From assembly GCF_024300645.1 (NCBI RefSeq), contig NZ_CP101291.1:186001-250000 (forward strand): 64,000 nucleotides of DNA, read 5' to 3'. Made by a program: the position numbers and the translations under genes. The notes below the pieces were generated by a model that worked only from the letters and a program-made list of their open reading frames with translations, ran no database searches and was not told the DNA's origin. Positions 39,388 through 49,507 of this stretch are shown piece by piece. The stretch's first letter is position 1. Each line of letters begins with the position of its first letter. Source of the DNA: Alteromonas sp. LMIT006 (GTDB lineage Bacteria > Pseudomonadota > Gammaproteobacteria > Enterobacterales > Alteromonadaceae).

Positions 39388-40569
39388 TCACGACCAATTG
39401 ACAACTGGATCCACATCCGCTTCGTAATCAACTTCGTCAAAGGCAAAACCAAACAGGTGCAAAAACTCCTGGTGGTACCCTGCATAATCGCTCAATTGAT
39501 GGAAGGTTTCTTGCGTGACTTGATCCCACAAAGTTGCTATTTTGGCTTGAGTCGCATCATTGGTTTCTTTGCCATCCATGCGGTAGCGATTTACTTCATC
39601 CGTTAGGGCGTTATCATTTAGCAAACAATCTCTGTACAAACCCACAATCTGTTCAATACAGCCTTCATGTGTCCCTTCTTCTTTCATTACTCTATAAATC
39701 AGCGATATGTATAACGGCATAACTGGAATGGCTGAGGATGCTTGGGTGACCAACGCTTTAAGAGACGAAACGTGAGCCTCTAAACCAAGCCCTGCAAATT
39801 TAGTGTTAAGTACACTTGCCGCACGATCTAAATCTTCTTTAGCTTTACCTATGGTCGCAGAACCATAAATTGGCCAAGTTAATTCTTTACCAATATAAGT
39901 GTAAGCAGTAGTTTTACAGCCCTCTGCAAGCAAATCAGCATCGGCTAGGGCATTGATCCATAATTCCCAATCTTCCCCGCCCATAACCTTGATGGTATGA
40001 GCAATTTCTTCCTCTGATGCTGGCTCTAACGACACATCATGCACTAAATCTTTGTCGGTATCATAAGTCTTAGTGGTGTAGGCTTGGCCAACTGGTTTTA
40101 GGGTCGATTTGAACGTTTCACCGGTCACAGGATCGGTACGACGTGGTGAGGCAAGAGAATAAATCACCATGTCGACTTTGCCCATTTCTCTAAGCTTTTC
40201 GATCACTTGATCTTTTAACTCATTAGAAAATGCATCACCATTAATCGTGTGTGCCTCAATTCCAGCCTGCTTTGCTTGGGCATGAAATGCCGCAGTATTA
40301 TACCAACCAGCTGTACCAGTTTTGCGTTCAGTAGGCGCTTTTTCAAAACATACACCTAAAGTTTTCGCTCCGTATCCAAATGAAGAAGTAATGCGCGAAG
40401 CCAAGCCATAACCGGTAGAACATCCGATAACCAAGACGTTTTTAGGTGCATCAGCACTTTCTAGTTGTTGTGATTGGACGTATTCAATTTGTTTTGCCAC
40501 ATTATGTGCACACCCAACTGGATGGGCGTTTGTGCAAATAAACCCACGAACTTTTGGCTTGATAACCAT
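39388..40569 (-). CDS. fabV: Trans-2-enoyl-ACP reductase FabV
   Basis: FabV performs the last reductive step of the fatty acid elongation cycle using NADH and is naturally triclosan-insensitive, unlike FabI. The 393-residue protein starts MVIKPKVRGFICTNAHPVGC and has the nucleotide-binding VLVIGCSTGYGLASRI, the acidic-cofactor region, and the family's extended active-site pattern with YSLASPRRTDP and a downstream Lys. No FabI is in the window. It appears monocistronic, with a hairpin 47 bases after the stop. Confidence 0.96.
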   Translation of the reverse strand: MVIKPKVRGFICTNAHPVGCAHNVAKQIEYVQSQQLESADAPKNVLVIGCSTGYGLASRITSSFGYGAKTLGVCFEKAPTERKTGTAGWYNTAAFHAQAKQAGIEAHTINGDAFSNELKDQVIEKLREMGKVDMVIYSLASPRRTDPVTGETFKSTLKPVGQAYTTKTYDTDKDLVHDVSLEPASEEEIAHTIKVMGGEDWELWINALADADLLAEGCKTTAYTYIGKELTWPIYGSATIGKAKEDLDRAASVLNTKFAGLGLEAHVSSLKALVTQASSAIPVMPLYISLIYRVMKEEGTHEGCIEQIVGLYRDCLLNDNALTDEVNRYRMDGKETNDATQAKIATLWDQVTQETFHQLSDYAGYHQEFLHLFGFAFDEVDYEADVDPVVNWS

Positions 40570-40671
40570 GTATTTCTCCTAAAAGCAATGTAGCCGTTAT
40601 GTGTGTATTGTAAACTGACCAACCTGTAAAACTGGTCGGGCAAGTCAGTCTATTTTGTTTGTTACTCAATG

Positions 40672-40697
40672 AAAAATGCCCTCAAAAGAGGGCATTT
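40672..40697 (-). terminator. Rho-independent terminator after fklB
   Basis: AAATGCCCTC (40674-40683) and GAGGGCATTT (40688-40697) form a perfect 10-bp stem with an AAAA loop. On the minus strand the stem ends in a run of five T. It lies 25 bases after the FKBP gene stop. Confidence 0.88.
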
Positions 40698-40721
40698 AAA
40701 ATAGCGTTTAGTTATCTATGT

Positions 40722-41342
40722 TTAGCTGATAATCTCGTGCAACTCAACCTCAAATACCAAGGTGCTGTACGGTGCAATCGCTCCCCCTGCGCCTTGTTCG
40801 CCGTATGCTAATTCACTTGGAATGGTTAAACGCCATTTATCGCCAACTGACATGAGTTGCAATGCCTCGGTCCAGCCTTTAATAACGCCATTAACCGGGA
40901 ACTCTGCAGGTTGGCCACGATCGTAAGATGAATCAAACACTTGCCCATTGATTAAGGTACCGTGATAATCAACACGCACGACAGATTCGGCACTCGGTGA
41001 TACACCACTGCCTGAATGAATGATCTCATACTGCAAACCAGATTCGGTGGTGGTAACGCTCTCTTTAGCGCCATTTTCTGCTAAATAAGCATTACCCGCC
41101 GCAATATTCTCTTCAAACGCCTTGGATTTTTCTGCTTGCATGCGTTTGTGGATTTCGCTAAATGCGGCGCCTAAAGTATCGTTATCTACCGCACTGCTAT
41201 TGCCCAAAAAGCCATCTTGCACACCGGCGACAATCGCTTCTAATGACAAACCCTCAAAAGGGTTCGAGGCGATTTGCTTGCCCATCTGATAACCAATTCC
41301 ATAACTCGCTTGGCTCTCAATAGTTTCGTATTTATCTGACAT
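40722..41342 (-). CDS. fklB: FKBP-type peptidyl-prolyl isomerase (FklB/FKBP22-like)
   Basis: A 206-residue prolyl isomerase that speeds folding at Xaa-Pro bonds. It has an N-terminal helical dimerisation domain (about 1-95, with GYQMGKQIA) and a C-terminal FKBP domain (about 100-205). The FKBP domain shows VDYHGTLINGQVFDSSYDRG, PVNGVIKGW and the flap PSELAYGEQGAGGAIAP. It lacks a signal peptide, so it matches FKBP22 (FklB) rather than periplasmic FkpA. Monocistronic, with a strong terminator. Confidence 0.92.
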   Translation of the reverse strand: MSDKYETIESQASYGIGYQMGKQIASNPFEGLSLEAIVAGVQDGFLGNSSAVDNDTLGAAFSEIHKRMQAEKSKAFEENIAAGNAYLAENGAKESVTTTESGLQYEIIHSGSGVSPSAESVVRVDYHGTLINGQVFDSSYDRGQPAEFPVNGVIKGWTEALQLMSVGDKWRLTIPSELAYGEQGAGGAIAPYSTLVFEVELHEIIS

Positions 41343-41526
41343 ATTTACTCCCTCGTAGGATATTACTTAACGTCCTATGAGCGATAATACCAATAGAACT
41401 TGCTTCAATTGCTTACTATACCACACCGAACTGTCTGTTTTATGAATAATTTATAGCCGAAAGGTTTAGACAAACGTCTCATTGTTTTTTATTGTATATA
41501 TCAGTTAAGAGATTTTAGGATAAATA

Positions 41527-44151
41527 ATGCAATATGATGCAGAACTCAAATCCACTGTCCGTGGATTAGGTGAGTTATTAGGACAAACTATTCAAAAGGA
41601 TTTAGGTCAAGAGTGGCTCGACAAAATTGAGCACGTCCGCAAACTCGGACGCAAAGGCCATAAAGGTGATGTGAACGCCAACACCGATCTCGCTGCTATT
41701 TTTGCCAGCATGAGTGATGATGACCTAATGGTTATTGCCCGTTCATTTTCCCAATTTTTGAACCTGGCTAATATCGCTGAGCAAGAGTTTAACGCATCGC
41801 AACAGATTGATGATTCGGTAGATACATTATTTGAACATCTCAAAAAGTCTCAAAAATCACCCGAAGATATCTATCAAGCTGTTAATGAGCTGCATATTGA
41901 TCTGGTGTTAACCGCACACCCGACGGAAGTTACTCGCCGTACTCTAATCCATAAGCACGCCATGTTGGCTGAGTGTATTCGACGCCAAAACCGCGAGCAA
42001 CTCAATGAACAAGAGAAGCGCCAACTCGCTCACAGGGTAGCCGATTTGGTCGCACAGGCGTGGCACACTGAAGAAATTCGCAATCAGCGTCCGACCCCAG
42101 TGGATGAAGCCACCTGGGGCTTTTCAGTGATCGAAAACTCATTATGGGATGCCATTCCTAACTTCATGCGCGACTTAGACCTAAGGCTGCAACACGAATA
42201 CCAAATCAAATTGCCAATTGATGCTAAACCAGTGCAAATTAGTTCTTGGATGGGCGGTGACCGCGACGGCAATCCCTTTGTGACACACCAAGTCACACAA
42301 ACAGTCTTGCACCTAGCTCGCAGAAGAGCCGCCAAATTGTTTGCTCAAGATATCAGCACATTGCAAGTTGAATTGTCTATGTCACGATGCTCAGATGAAA
42401 TCCGTCACAAAGTAGGTGATGTGATGGAACCTTATCGGGCGATATTACGCCCTCTGGTGAAACGCTTACGCGCCACCAAAGATGGTATTGACGATATTTT
42501 GAATGACCGTCCCACTAATCCAGAAAAATGGATCCAAAATCAAGCCGAACTGATTGAACCCTTAATGTTGTGTTATCGTTCGTTGGTGCAAAGCGGTATG
42601 TCACAGATTGCGAATGGTGCTTTATTAGATACCATCAGACGGGCACATTGTTTTGGTATGCATTTGATCAAATTAGACATTCGGCAAGACTCTGAGCGGC
42701 ATGCCAATGCCATCGCCGAGGTATGTCAATATCTTGGTTATGGCGATTATGCACAATGGACAGAAGATGAGAAAGTCAGCTTTTTACTCAAAGAGTTGCA
42801 ATCCAAACGCCCACTGTTTCCCAATGCCTGGCAAACTGATTGGCAGCCTTCCGCTGAGGTAAAAGAAGTATTAGACACTTGTCATACCATTGCTAAAAAT
42901 GATGCGAATGCTTTTGGCATTTATATCATTTCGATGGCTTCTTACGCATCCGATGTATTGGCAGTACAGTTATTGTTACAACAATGTCGCGTCAATTGGC
43001 AGATGCCCGTCGCGCCTTTATTTGAGACGTTGGACGATTTAAATCGTTCAGCACAAGTCATTGAGCAACTACTCAAAATAGATGGCTATCGCAAACGTTT
43101 AACCTCCAATCAATATATTATGATTGGTTATTCAGACTCAGCGAAAGACGCAGGTGCCCTCGCGGCCGGTTGGGCTCAATACCAAGCTCAAGAAGCGTTA
43201 GTCAATGTCACACGTGAAGCCAATGTTGGTCTAACGTTATTCCACGGGCGTGGCGGAACTATTGGACGTGGTGGCCTGCCCTCGCATACCGCTATATTAT
43301 CCCAACCCCCAGGATCATTAGATGGTGGCTTCCGTATTACCGAGCAAGGTGAAACCATTCGCTACAAATTCGGAATGTCAGCTATAGCCAAGCGCAGCTT
43401 AGGTATTTATGCCAGTGCAATTATAGAAGCCAAGTTATTCCCACCGCCACAGCCAAAATCTGAATGGCGTGCGGTCATGACCCAAATGGCGGATTATGGA
43501 CGAGATAACTATCGCGATATCGTTAGAAACGACCCTGAATTTGTGCCGTATTTCCGCCAAGCCACTCCTGAACAAGAGCTTGGCAAATTGCCACTTGGTT
43601 CTCGCCCAGCGAAACGCAACCCTCACGGTGGCGTAGAAAGTCTGCGGGCAATCCCTTGGATTTTTGCTTGGGCGCAAACTCGTTTAGTTCTGCCAGCGTG
43701 GTTAGGAGTCATGCCAGCGATTATGCAAACCTATGAAGAGCACGCTGAAACAATTAATGAAATGTTGGCGACTTGGCCATTTTTTGCATCTCGACTCTCA
43801 ATGCTGGATATGGTGTTTGCTAAAGCAGATATGCACATAGCGAAAGCTTATGACGAACGCTTAGTAGAAGATAAACTGCGTCATTTTGGTGACAAGTTAC
43901 GTGCAGAGCTCACTTTTAGCCGAGAAAAGCTCCTAGAACTGACCCAAAAAGCGGATGTGTTGCAAGACGATCCGGTTGGTGCAAATTCATTGCATATTCG
44001 CGCAGATTATCTACAGCCTTTGCATTACTTGCAGATTGAACTGCTCGACCGCATTCGTAAAAATGAAGCCATTGATGGTATGAGTCCTGCTGAGCGGGCC
44101 ATGATGGTGACGATTGCTGGTATTGCTATTGGTATTCGCAACACAGGTTAG
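41527..44151 (+). CDS. ppc: Phosphoenolpyruvate carboxylase Ppc
   Basis: Ppc fixes bicarbonate onto PEP to make oxaloacetate, replenishing the TCA cycle. The 874-residue protein has the catalytic His in LTAHPTEV, the bicarbonate/PEP loop FHGRGGTIGRGG, and the C-terminal RNTG end, where the final residues help bind the allosteric effectors aspartate and malate. Length is normal. AGGATAA precedes the ATG. It shares a bidirectional terminator with convergent mdh. Confidence 0.98.
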   Translation: MQYDAELKSTVRGLGELLGQTIQKDLGQEWLDKIEHVRKLGRKGHKGDVNANTDLAAIFASMSDDDLMVIARSFSQFLNLANIAEQEFNASQQIDDSVDTLFEHLKKSQKSPEDIYQAVNELHIDLVLTAHPTEVTRRTLIHKHAMLAECIRRQNREQLNEQEKRQLAHRVADLVAQAWHTEEIRNQRPTPVDEATWGFSVIENSLWDAIPNFMRDLDLRLQHEYQIKLPIDAKPVQISSWMGGDRDGNPFVTHQVTQTVLHLARRRAAKLFAQDISTLQVELSMSRCSDEIRHKVGDVMEPYRAILRPLVKRLRATKDGIDDILNDRPTNPEKWIQNQAELIEPLMLCYRSLVQSGMSQIANGALLDTIRRAHCFGMHLIKLDIRQDSERHANAIAEVCQYLGYGDYAQWTEDEKVSFLLKELQSKRPLFPNAWQTDWQPSAEVKEVLDTCHTIAKNDANAFGIYIISMASYASDVLAVQLLLQQCRVNWQMPVAPLFETLDDLNRSAQVIEQLLKIDGYRKRLTSNQYIMIGYSDSAKDAGALAAGWAQYQAQEALVNVTREANVGLTLFHGRGGTIGRGGLPSHTAILSQPPGSLDGGFRITEQGETIRYKFGMSAIAKRSLGIYASAIIEAKLFPPPQPKSEWRAVMTQMADYGRDNYRDIVRNDPEFVPYFRQATPEQELGKLPLGSRPAKRNPHGGVESLRAIPWIFAWAQTRLVLPAWLGVMPAIMQTYEEHAETINEMLATWPFFASRLSMLDMVFAKADMHIAKAYDERLVEDKLRHFGDKLRAELTFSREKLLELTQKADVLQDDPVGANSLHIRADYLQPLHYLQIELLDRIRKNEAIDGMSPAERAMMVTIAGIAIGIRNTG

Positions 44152-44165
44152 GCGAATATATTGCC

Positions 44166-44199
44166 AAAAAAAAGGGTAGCTACTCATAGCTACCCTTTT
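44166..44199. terminator. Bidirectional terminator between ppc and mdh
   Basis: A 13-bp perfect stem (AAAAGGGTAGCTA at 44170-44182, TAGCTACCCTTTT at 44187-44199) with a CTCA loop. A-rich sequence on one side and T-rich on the other allow use from both directions. It sits between the two convergent stops. Confidence 0.93.
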
Positions 44200-44216
44200 C
44201 AGTATTCTGCAACAGG

Positions 44217-45155
44217 TTAACCGTTTACGAAATCAACACCTAGTTGAATATCGCCACGTAAGCCATCTAACATGTCCGCTTTTGCTTGTTGTTCAAATGC
44301 ACTTAATTCGCCGTAGGATAAAATTTCTTCTACGCCGTTTTTACCTAAACGTACTGGGTGCGCAAAGAATGCTGCGTCATCAGAGCCATCAACTTGTACG
44401 TAAGTGTACTCAGTAACCTCTTCACCTTGCATTGCTGCAACTAGAGATAAACAGAAACGCGCAGCCGCTTGACCCATTGATAATGTAGCAGAACCGCCAC
44501 CCGCTTTCGCTTCAACAACCTCAGTACCGGCATTTTGGATACGAGTAGTAAGCGCCGCAACTTCTTCATCAGAGAAAGATGCGCCTTCAACTTGAGAAAG
44601 TAAAGGAAGAATAGTCGTACCTGAGTGACCACCGATCACTGGTACGTGAACATCAGCGACATTTAGACCTTTTGCTTCAGCAACAAACGCTTCAGCACGG
44701 ATTACGTCAAGCGTGGTCACACCGAATAATTTGTTTTTGTCGTAAACGCCTTTTGCTTTCAAGGTTTCGGCTGCAATCGCAACTGTCGTGTTCACAGGGT
44801 TAGTAATGATGCCAACACATGCGTTTGGACAGTTATCGGCAATTGCTTCAACTAAGTTTTTAACAATACCAGCGTTGATATTAAATAAATCAGAACGATC
44901 CATACCAGGCTTACGAGGCACACCCGCTGGAATCAAAACAATATCACAACCTGTTAATGCGTCTGCTAAATTATCCGCACCATGACCAGTTACTGCAACA
45001 GCAGTTGGGATGTGGCTTAGATCAACCGCAACACCAGGAACCACTGGAGCAACGTCATATAACGCAAGTTCAGAACCCGCAGGCAATTGCGTTTTAAGTA
45101 ATAAAGATAATGCTTGGCCGATACCGCCAGCAGCGCCTAAGACTGCTACTTTCAT
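44217..45155 (-). CDS. mdh: Malate dehydrogenase Mdh
   Basis: NAD-dependent malate dehydrogenase of the TCA cycle. The 312-residue protein has the Rossmann motif [16 protein letters not shown] at the N-terminus, the substrate-binding Arg residues in [16 protein letters not shown], and the catalytic His in [14 protein letters not shown]. Length and sequence resemble the E. coli enzyme closely. It is divergent from argR across a 188-base region with three tandem 13-bp repeats, an arrangement that is common in enterobacteria and Vibrio. Confidence 0.98.
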   Translation of the reverse strand: MKVAVLGAAGGIGQALSLLLKTQLPAGSELALYDVAPVVPGVAVDLSHIPTAVAVTGHGADNLADALTGCDIVLIPAGVPRKPGMDRSDLFNINAGIVKNLVEAIADNCPNACVGIITNPVNTTVAIAAETLKAKGVYDKNKLFGVTTLDVIRAEAFVAEAKGLNVADVHVPVIGGHSGTTILPLLSQVEGASFSDEEVAALTTRIQNAGTEVVEAKAGGGSATLSMGQAAARFCLSLVAAMQGEEVTEYTYVQVDGSDDAAFFAHPVRLGKNGVEEILSYGELSAFEQQAKADMLDGLRGDIQLGVDFVNG

Positions 45156-45233
45156 GTTTTTCTCCTAAACGATAGTAGATAGTGTGTTGTTGCCTTCCAC
45201 CCTAATCGACATGGCTTGAGTAAGCAATTGTCC

Positions 45234-45272
45234 ATTAGTTGTAGGTATTAGTTGTAGGTGATAGTTATAGGT
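45234..45272. repeat. Three tandem 13-bp repeats between mdh and argR
   Basis: ATTAGTTGTAGGT occurs twice in perfect tandem (45234-45246, 45247-45259), followed by a third copy with three changes, GATAGTTATAGGT (45260-45272). The array is 79 bases upstream of mdh and 72 bases upstream of argR. It may be a set of phased binding sites in the divergent promoter region or the product of slippage. It does not resemble the ArgR box. Confidence 0.75.
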
Positions 45273-45343
45273 ACGAATTGCTTTATTTCAAGCCCTAATG
45301 CAAAATACCAATAAAAATAAGTATTCTTGATCAAGGGATCATT

Positions 45344-45808
45344 ATGCCTACCGCCAAACAAGAAGAGTTGATTAAAGCGTTTAAAGCGATTCTTACCGCC
45401 GAAACCTGTGGCTCTCAAAGCGATATTGTTGAACAACTCAAAGCGAGTGGGTTTGACAATGTCAGTCAATCAAAAGTCTCTCGCATGCTGACCAAGTACG
45501 GCGCTGTGCGAACACGTAACGCGCTCGGTGAAATGGTATATTGCTTGCCGCCTGAATTGGGTATGCCCACTGCCAAGAGCCCTTTAAAACAGCTGGTGTA
45601 TGATGTCACTCATAACAACGTGATGGTGGTTATTCGCACAAGCCCTGGGGCCGCACAGTTAATTGCAAGACTACTGGATTCACTGGGCAAGAAAGATGGA
45701 GTATTGGGGACCATAGCTGGGGATGATACGATTTTTATCGCCCCCGCTGACATCGCCAAAATAGACGATGTGTGTCGCTACGTGGAAGATTTATTTGAAA
45801 ATGTGTAA
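45344..45808 (+). CDS. argR: Arginine repressor ArgR
   Basis: ArgR is an arginine-sensing hexameric repressor of arginine synthesis and a recombination cofactor. The 154-residue protein has a winged-helix DNA-binding domain (about 10-75, [26 protein letters not shown]) and a C-terminal oligomerisation/arginine-binding domain with the family motif [13 protein letters not shown], in which the Asp pair binds arginine. AAGGGATC precedes the ATG. It may regulate itself, but I could not find a clear ARG box upstream. Confidence 0.96.
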   Translation: MPTAKQEELIKAFKAILTAETCGSQSDIVEQLKASGFDNVSQSKVSRMLTKYGAVRTRNALGEMVYCLPPELGMPTAKSPLKQLVYDVTHNNVMVVIRTSPGAAQLIARLLDSLGKKDGVLGTIAGDDTIFIAPADIAKIDDVCRYVEDLFENV

Positions 45809-45856
45809 CTAAGCGTCTACTCTCCCGTTTGGGAAAAGGCAACATCACGGATAATT

Positions 45857-48800
45857 ATGTTCAACAGACGCTTCGTTTATTCTTTCTTTCTGGCATGTAC
45901 ATTGACCGCATGTGGCGGTGGTGGAGGTGGCAGTGCAACACCTCCTCCCTCCAATAATACTGGTACCCCTTCACAGCCTACTGCAAGCGACAGAGACGTC
46001 ATTAACAATGGCCTAAATCGCAGTCAAACCGAGCTTGAACGCGCCGCCAAAGGCCTTGTTGATAGCAGCTATACAGGAAGCCAATCCCCATCCACCATGA
46101 GCCTGAGCAATGTGTTACAACAATACGATATGCTCATTGGGAATATGCAGATCAATACCGTCGATATTGCACTGGAAAATGCTTTGGATTTTGAAATTGG
46201 TTCTGCTACGAGTTTTTCTAGTGTCTGTAATTATGGTGGCAATATGGTCATCGCAACCAAACTCAACAGTGATGCAGAAGGTAATATCACCATCAAATTT
46301 AATCGGTGCCAAGCTAACCTTGACATTATTATCAGCGGGCAAATGACAGTCGTCATCACCGAGAACACCAACTCATTTATTAGTATGTCTGCTTACTTTA
46401 GCGACATTGCTGTGAATTATTTCGATGAACTGGTCACCATGAATGGCTTCATAGACACCCGTTTTCCAACTTATGGCGTCACATCAACTGCTTCTGAAAC
46501 ACAAACTATGTACTTGCATTTTGCTCGAGCAGGCGAACCTGATATGTGGCTAGATAGCTCCGCTACGATGTCAGGCAATACTCAATTTGGTTTAATGTAT
46601 TCTGGAAATGGTCGATTGTATGTTGCAGACGCAGGATATGTGGATTTTAACTACAGCAACTTTGCTGATTTGAGTCCTTATTCCACTCTTGGCAGTATTA
46701 CTTTTACCGGTTCACAAAAAGCCCGTTTCACCCATGAGATGGCTTCGAACGGTCAAAATGTCATTCGTTTAGAATTCGATGAAAATAACGACGGAACCTA
46801 TGATAGAGGCACTTACTTTAGCTCTCCAAACGCCTTAATAGAAGCTGATCCAACAACATTTGTTCTAGTGCCTGTCACGGACATGTCTATTCCACCAAGT
46901 CCATATTATCCTAACTTTGTCAACTATTCTGCCACTACTGAAACCCCTATTCAAGTCTATTCAAATGGAGGCCTAGCCAGCGACCCGGATACTCCAGAAA
47001 ATGAATTAACGTTCAGCTTTAGATGGTACCTGAATGGGCAAGAGCTCACCGAATATACTGGCGATACGTTACCAGCAGGCATTGCTGTTTACGGTGACAC
47101 CGTCGCAGTCAGCATTGTCGCAAGTGATGGTGGTACCCCAATTGTTGGTCCGCAAAGCAGTATTGCCCTATCCGATACCCCGCCACAAATTCGCTTTAGT
47201 GACGCTCCCACCACCGCATCCCTGGGAGAAACAGTAATGTTTTCAGTCAGTCTTATTGATCCTGATTTAGGTAACAGCGAAACTATACCCGTCCAGCTTT
47301 CCGGACCTGAGGGCGCGGCCATTGGTGAAAATGGCGTGATTGAATGGACAGTGCCCGCTAGTCAGCTGTTTCCTACTCAGTTTTACACCTTTACCGTAAC
47401 AGCACCAGACTCAAGTGAAGTAGAAGGTGAGTTCACTCATTCGATTGCCGTCAACTCAACTACCGCTAATTTGGCTACCTTGGCAAAATTTAGTTTGTCA
47501 CAAGATTCAAGTCTGCATGCTAAAGGCGATTTTGATGGTGATGGTCAAGTCGAATTAGCGATAAGCAGTTCTAACGGTTTGATTAATATCTTTAAGTATC
47601 AGAACGGCGATTTTACGTTGGCTTGGCACACAGCCTTTAACTACGGGGTACAGGACGTCCGTCGTATTTACGCAGCGGATATTGATGAGGATGGCGCTGA
47701 TGAAATCATCGTTGCCAGTAGCAACAAGATTGTCATCCTTAATGCTTTTCAACATATTGATGCTATCGTCAACACCATTGATTACAGCGACTATGAAAAT
47801 CGCTTGTTAGCTGACATCAACAATGATGGTGTACCTGAGATTTTTTATGTAGAAGACGATTACAGCGCTTCTTCGTATCGCGGCAACCTCGTAATGGCCT
47901 ATTTATCGTCCCCAGATAACACACAAATTATTGGCTCAGTTACCGAACGCGTCAATATGATTAAAGTTGGTAACGTCGATAATGACAGTGCTTTGGAACT
48001 TGTCACCAATACCGGCACCATAATTGACCTCGCAACCATGTCTAATCAATGGATGAGCAGTGTGCCATTTGGAGATAGCTTGCTGGAGTTAGTTGATGTC
48101 GATAATGATGGAGTTAAAGAAATTATAGGTAATGACCGTTCCTTATCCTTGTATCTATACTCGGCCACAGCACAAACCCAGAATCAACTTGACTTTAACG
48201 AGGGTTACTGTGATTTGATAGTGGCTAATGTGACTAACGATGAAAGACCAGAGCTTTTAATGTCTCCATGCTACGGTAACACACCTGTTATTGGAGTGGA
48301 TTTAGCCAATGGTAATCTTGAAACTGTATGGGAATACACGCCACCGGGTGAACAATTTGAAAATGTCTATTTTATGGCATTGGATGATTTTGACGGAGAT
48401 AATGCTGATGAGTTGATTGTCAGCATTAGCGATCGTTACTCTGCACCAAAAAGCTTTTACTCTCTAGACATCACATCTGGTAACAATGAACTAAGACAAT
48501 ACAATAACTTTGTTGAGTTTGAGTCCATCAATGCACTTGGCTGGCATTCAGCGGATGGAGTGAACGACAGCCCTGTTTTTGCCTTGGCAACCAACGACTA
48601 CGAATTAAATCGTCAATTTACATGGTGGGACATCAACAACCAAACTGTCAATTCGCCTCGTTTTAGTTCATCTTCATTTCAAGATGTCCATCACAGCCTT
48701 GCTGATATCAATGGTGATGGGGTCAGTGAAATTTTGCTCGGTGCCAATGGTTATGATTCAGGAATGGTTGCGAAGCAAATAACCGATGCTGCGGATCTTT

Positions 48801-49507
48801 ATAGCTACCAGTCGTCAGGCTTTTTTAGTCCTACTGGTACACGTGTTGTTGATTTTGATCAGGATGGTCAACTTGAGTATCTAGCGCTCCATGACAATGT
48901 AATGGCCTTGTATGAGGTTATGGAATCGTCGCCTATCGCAACACGGACATTATCTACTTATGTCAATGATTGGCTCATCGATGATGCTGGGACTATAAGC
49001 TATGTGTATGTTTCTCAATTCAATCGCATTTCAGTACTGACCCAAAATACCAATGCATTTGCTGAGCTGAGCTTTCTCGATGTGAACTGTCGCAGGATAT
49101 TTCTACTCAATGATGATACGGATCACCAGGCAGAACTTGGCTGTGTTGAAGATAGTTATGGTGATGATAGTACGATCAACATTTATGACAATGATGGCGG
49201 TACATTGACTTTGAAACGACAAATGACTCTGCCTATTACAGGCATTGATGAGGTTATCGCTGATCCGACTAATACAAATGAACAGTCGTTTTTGGTGTAT
49301 TTCACCGTCAATGACCAGTCTTCCTCATACAACTCTCCAGCAACGCGCAGTATTGGCTATATCAGTCGAGATGGAAAGTTAATATGGCGCAGTGCTGGAT
49401 TGTTAAATGCCACTCAAGACGCTAATTTGCGCGCCAAACAAAACGCGTCTGGTAAGTTAGAGTTAATCTTCAACACCTTCACAATCGGCTACTGGGTCAA
49501 ACAATAG
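45857..49507 (+). CDS. Large surface lipoprotein with FG-GAP/VCBS-type repeats
   Basis: A 1216-residue lipoprotein: signal peptide with lipobox LTAC (Cys at 19), then a six-Gly and Pro/Ser/Thr tether. Residues about 40-340 form a domain without clear family. About 350-540 hold Ig/cadherin-like strands, ending near QFYTFTVTAPDSSEVEGEF. From about 555 to 1100 there are nine or more FG-GAP-like repeats with Asp-rich Ca2+ loops, for example DFDGDGQVELAI, DIDEDGADEIIV, DINNDGVPEIFY, DVDNDGVKEIIG, DINGDGVSEILL and DFDQDGQLEYLA. These build a beta-propeller. A role in adhesion or polymer binding at the cell surface is inference. There is no sorting Asp after the Cys. Confidence 0.85.
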   Translation: MFNRRFVYSFFLACTLTACGGGGGGSATPPPSNNTGTPSQPTASDRDVINNGLNRSQTELERAAKGLVDSSYTGSQSPSTMSLSNVLQQYDMLIGNMQINTVDIALENALDFEIGSATSFSSVCNYGGNMVIATKLNSDAEGNITIKFNRCQANLDIIISGQMTVVITENTNSFISMSAYFSDIAVNYFDELVTMNGFIDTRFPTYGVTSTASETQTMYLHFARAGEPDMWLDSSATMSGNTQFGLMYSGNGRLYVADAGYVDFNYSNFADLSPYSTLGSITFTGSQKARFTHEMASNGQNVIRLEFDENNDGTYDRGTYFSSPNALIEADPTTFVLVPVTDMSIPPSPYYPNFVNYSATTETPIQVYSNGGLASDPDTPENELTFSFRWYLNGQELTEYTGDTLPAGIAVYGDTVAVSIVASDGGTPIVGPQSSIALSDTPPQIRFSDAPTTASLGETVMFSVSLIDPDLGNSETIPVQLSGPEGAAIGENGVIEWTVPASQLFPTQFYTFTVTAPDSSEVEGEFTHSIAVNSTTANLATLAKFSLSQDSSLHAKGDFDGDGQVELAISSSNGLINIFKYQNGDFTLAWHTAFNYGVQDVRRIYAADIDEDGADEIIVASSNKIVILNAFQHIDAIVNTIDYSDYENRLLADINNDGVPEIFYVEDDYSASSYRGNLVMAYLSSPDNTQIIGSVTERVNMIKVGNVDNDSALELVTNTGTIIDLATMSNQWMSSVPFGDSLLELVDVDNDGVKEIIGNDRSLSLYLYSATAQTQNQLDFNEGYCDLIVANVTNDERPELLMSPCYGNTPVIGVDLANGNLETVWEYTPPGEQFENVYFMALDDFDGDNADELIVSISDRYSAPKSFYSLDITSGNNELRQYNNFVEFESINALGWHSADGVNDSPVFALATNDYELNRQFTWWDINNQTVNSPRFSSSSFQDVHHSLADINGDGVSEILLGANGYDSGMVAKQITDAADLYSYQSSGFFSPTGTRVVDFDQDGQLEYLALHDNVMALYEVMESSPIATRTLSTYVNDWLIDDAGTISYVYVSQFNRISVLTQNTNAFAELSFLDVNCRRIFLLNDDTDHQAELGCVEDSYGDDSTINIYDNDGGTLTLKRQMTLPITGIDEVIADPTNTNEQSFLVYFTVNDQSSSYNSPATRSIGYISRDGKLIWRSAGLLNATQDANLRAKQNASGKLELIFNTFTIGYWVKQ

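Noticed and set aside
45273-45343. ARG box upstream of argR
   Set aside because: An AT-rich stretch with TAAGTATTC was considered but matches the 18-bp ArgR consensus poorly on both halves.
45901-45960. Low-complexity GGC/GGT run as a phase-variable tract
   Set aside because: The six glycines use mixed codons and form a common lipoprotein linker; there is no homopolymer or uniform repeat long enough for slippage.
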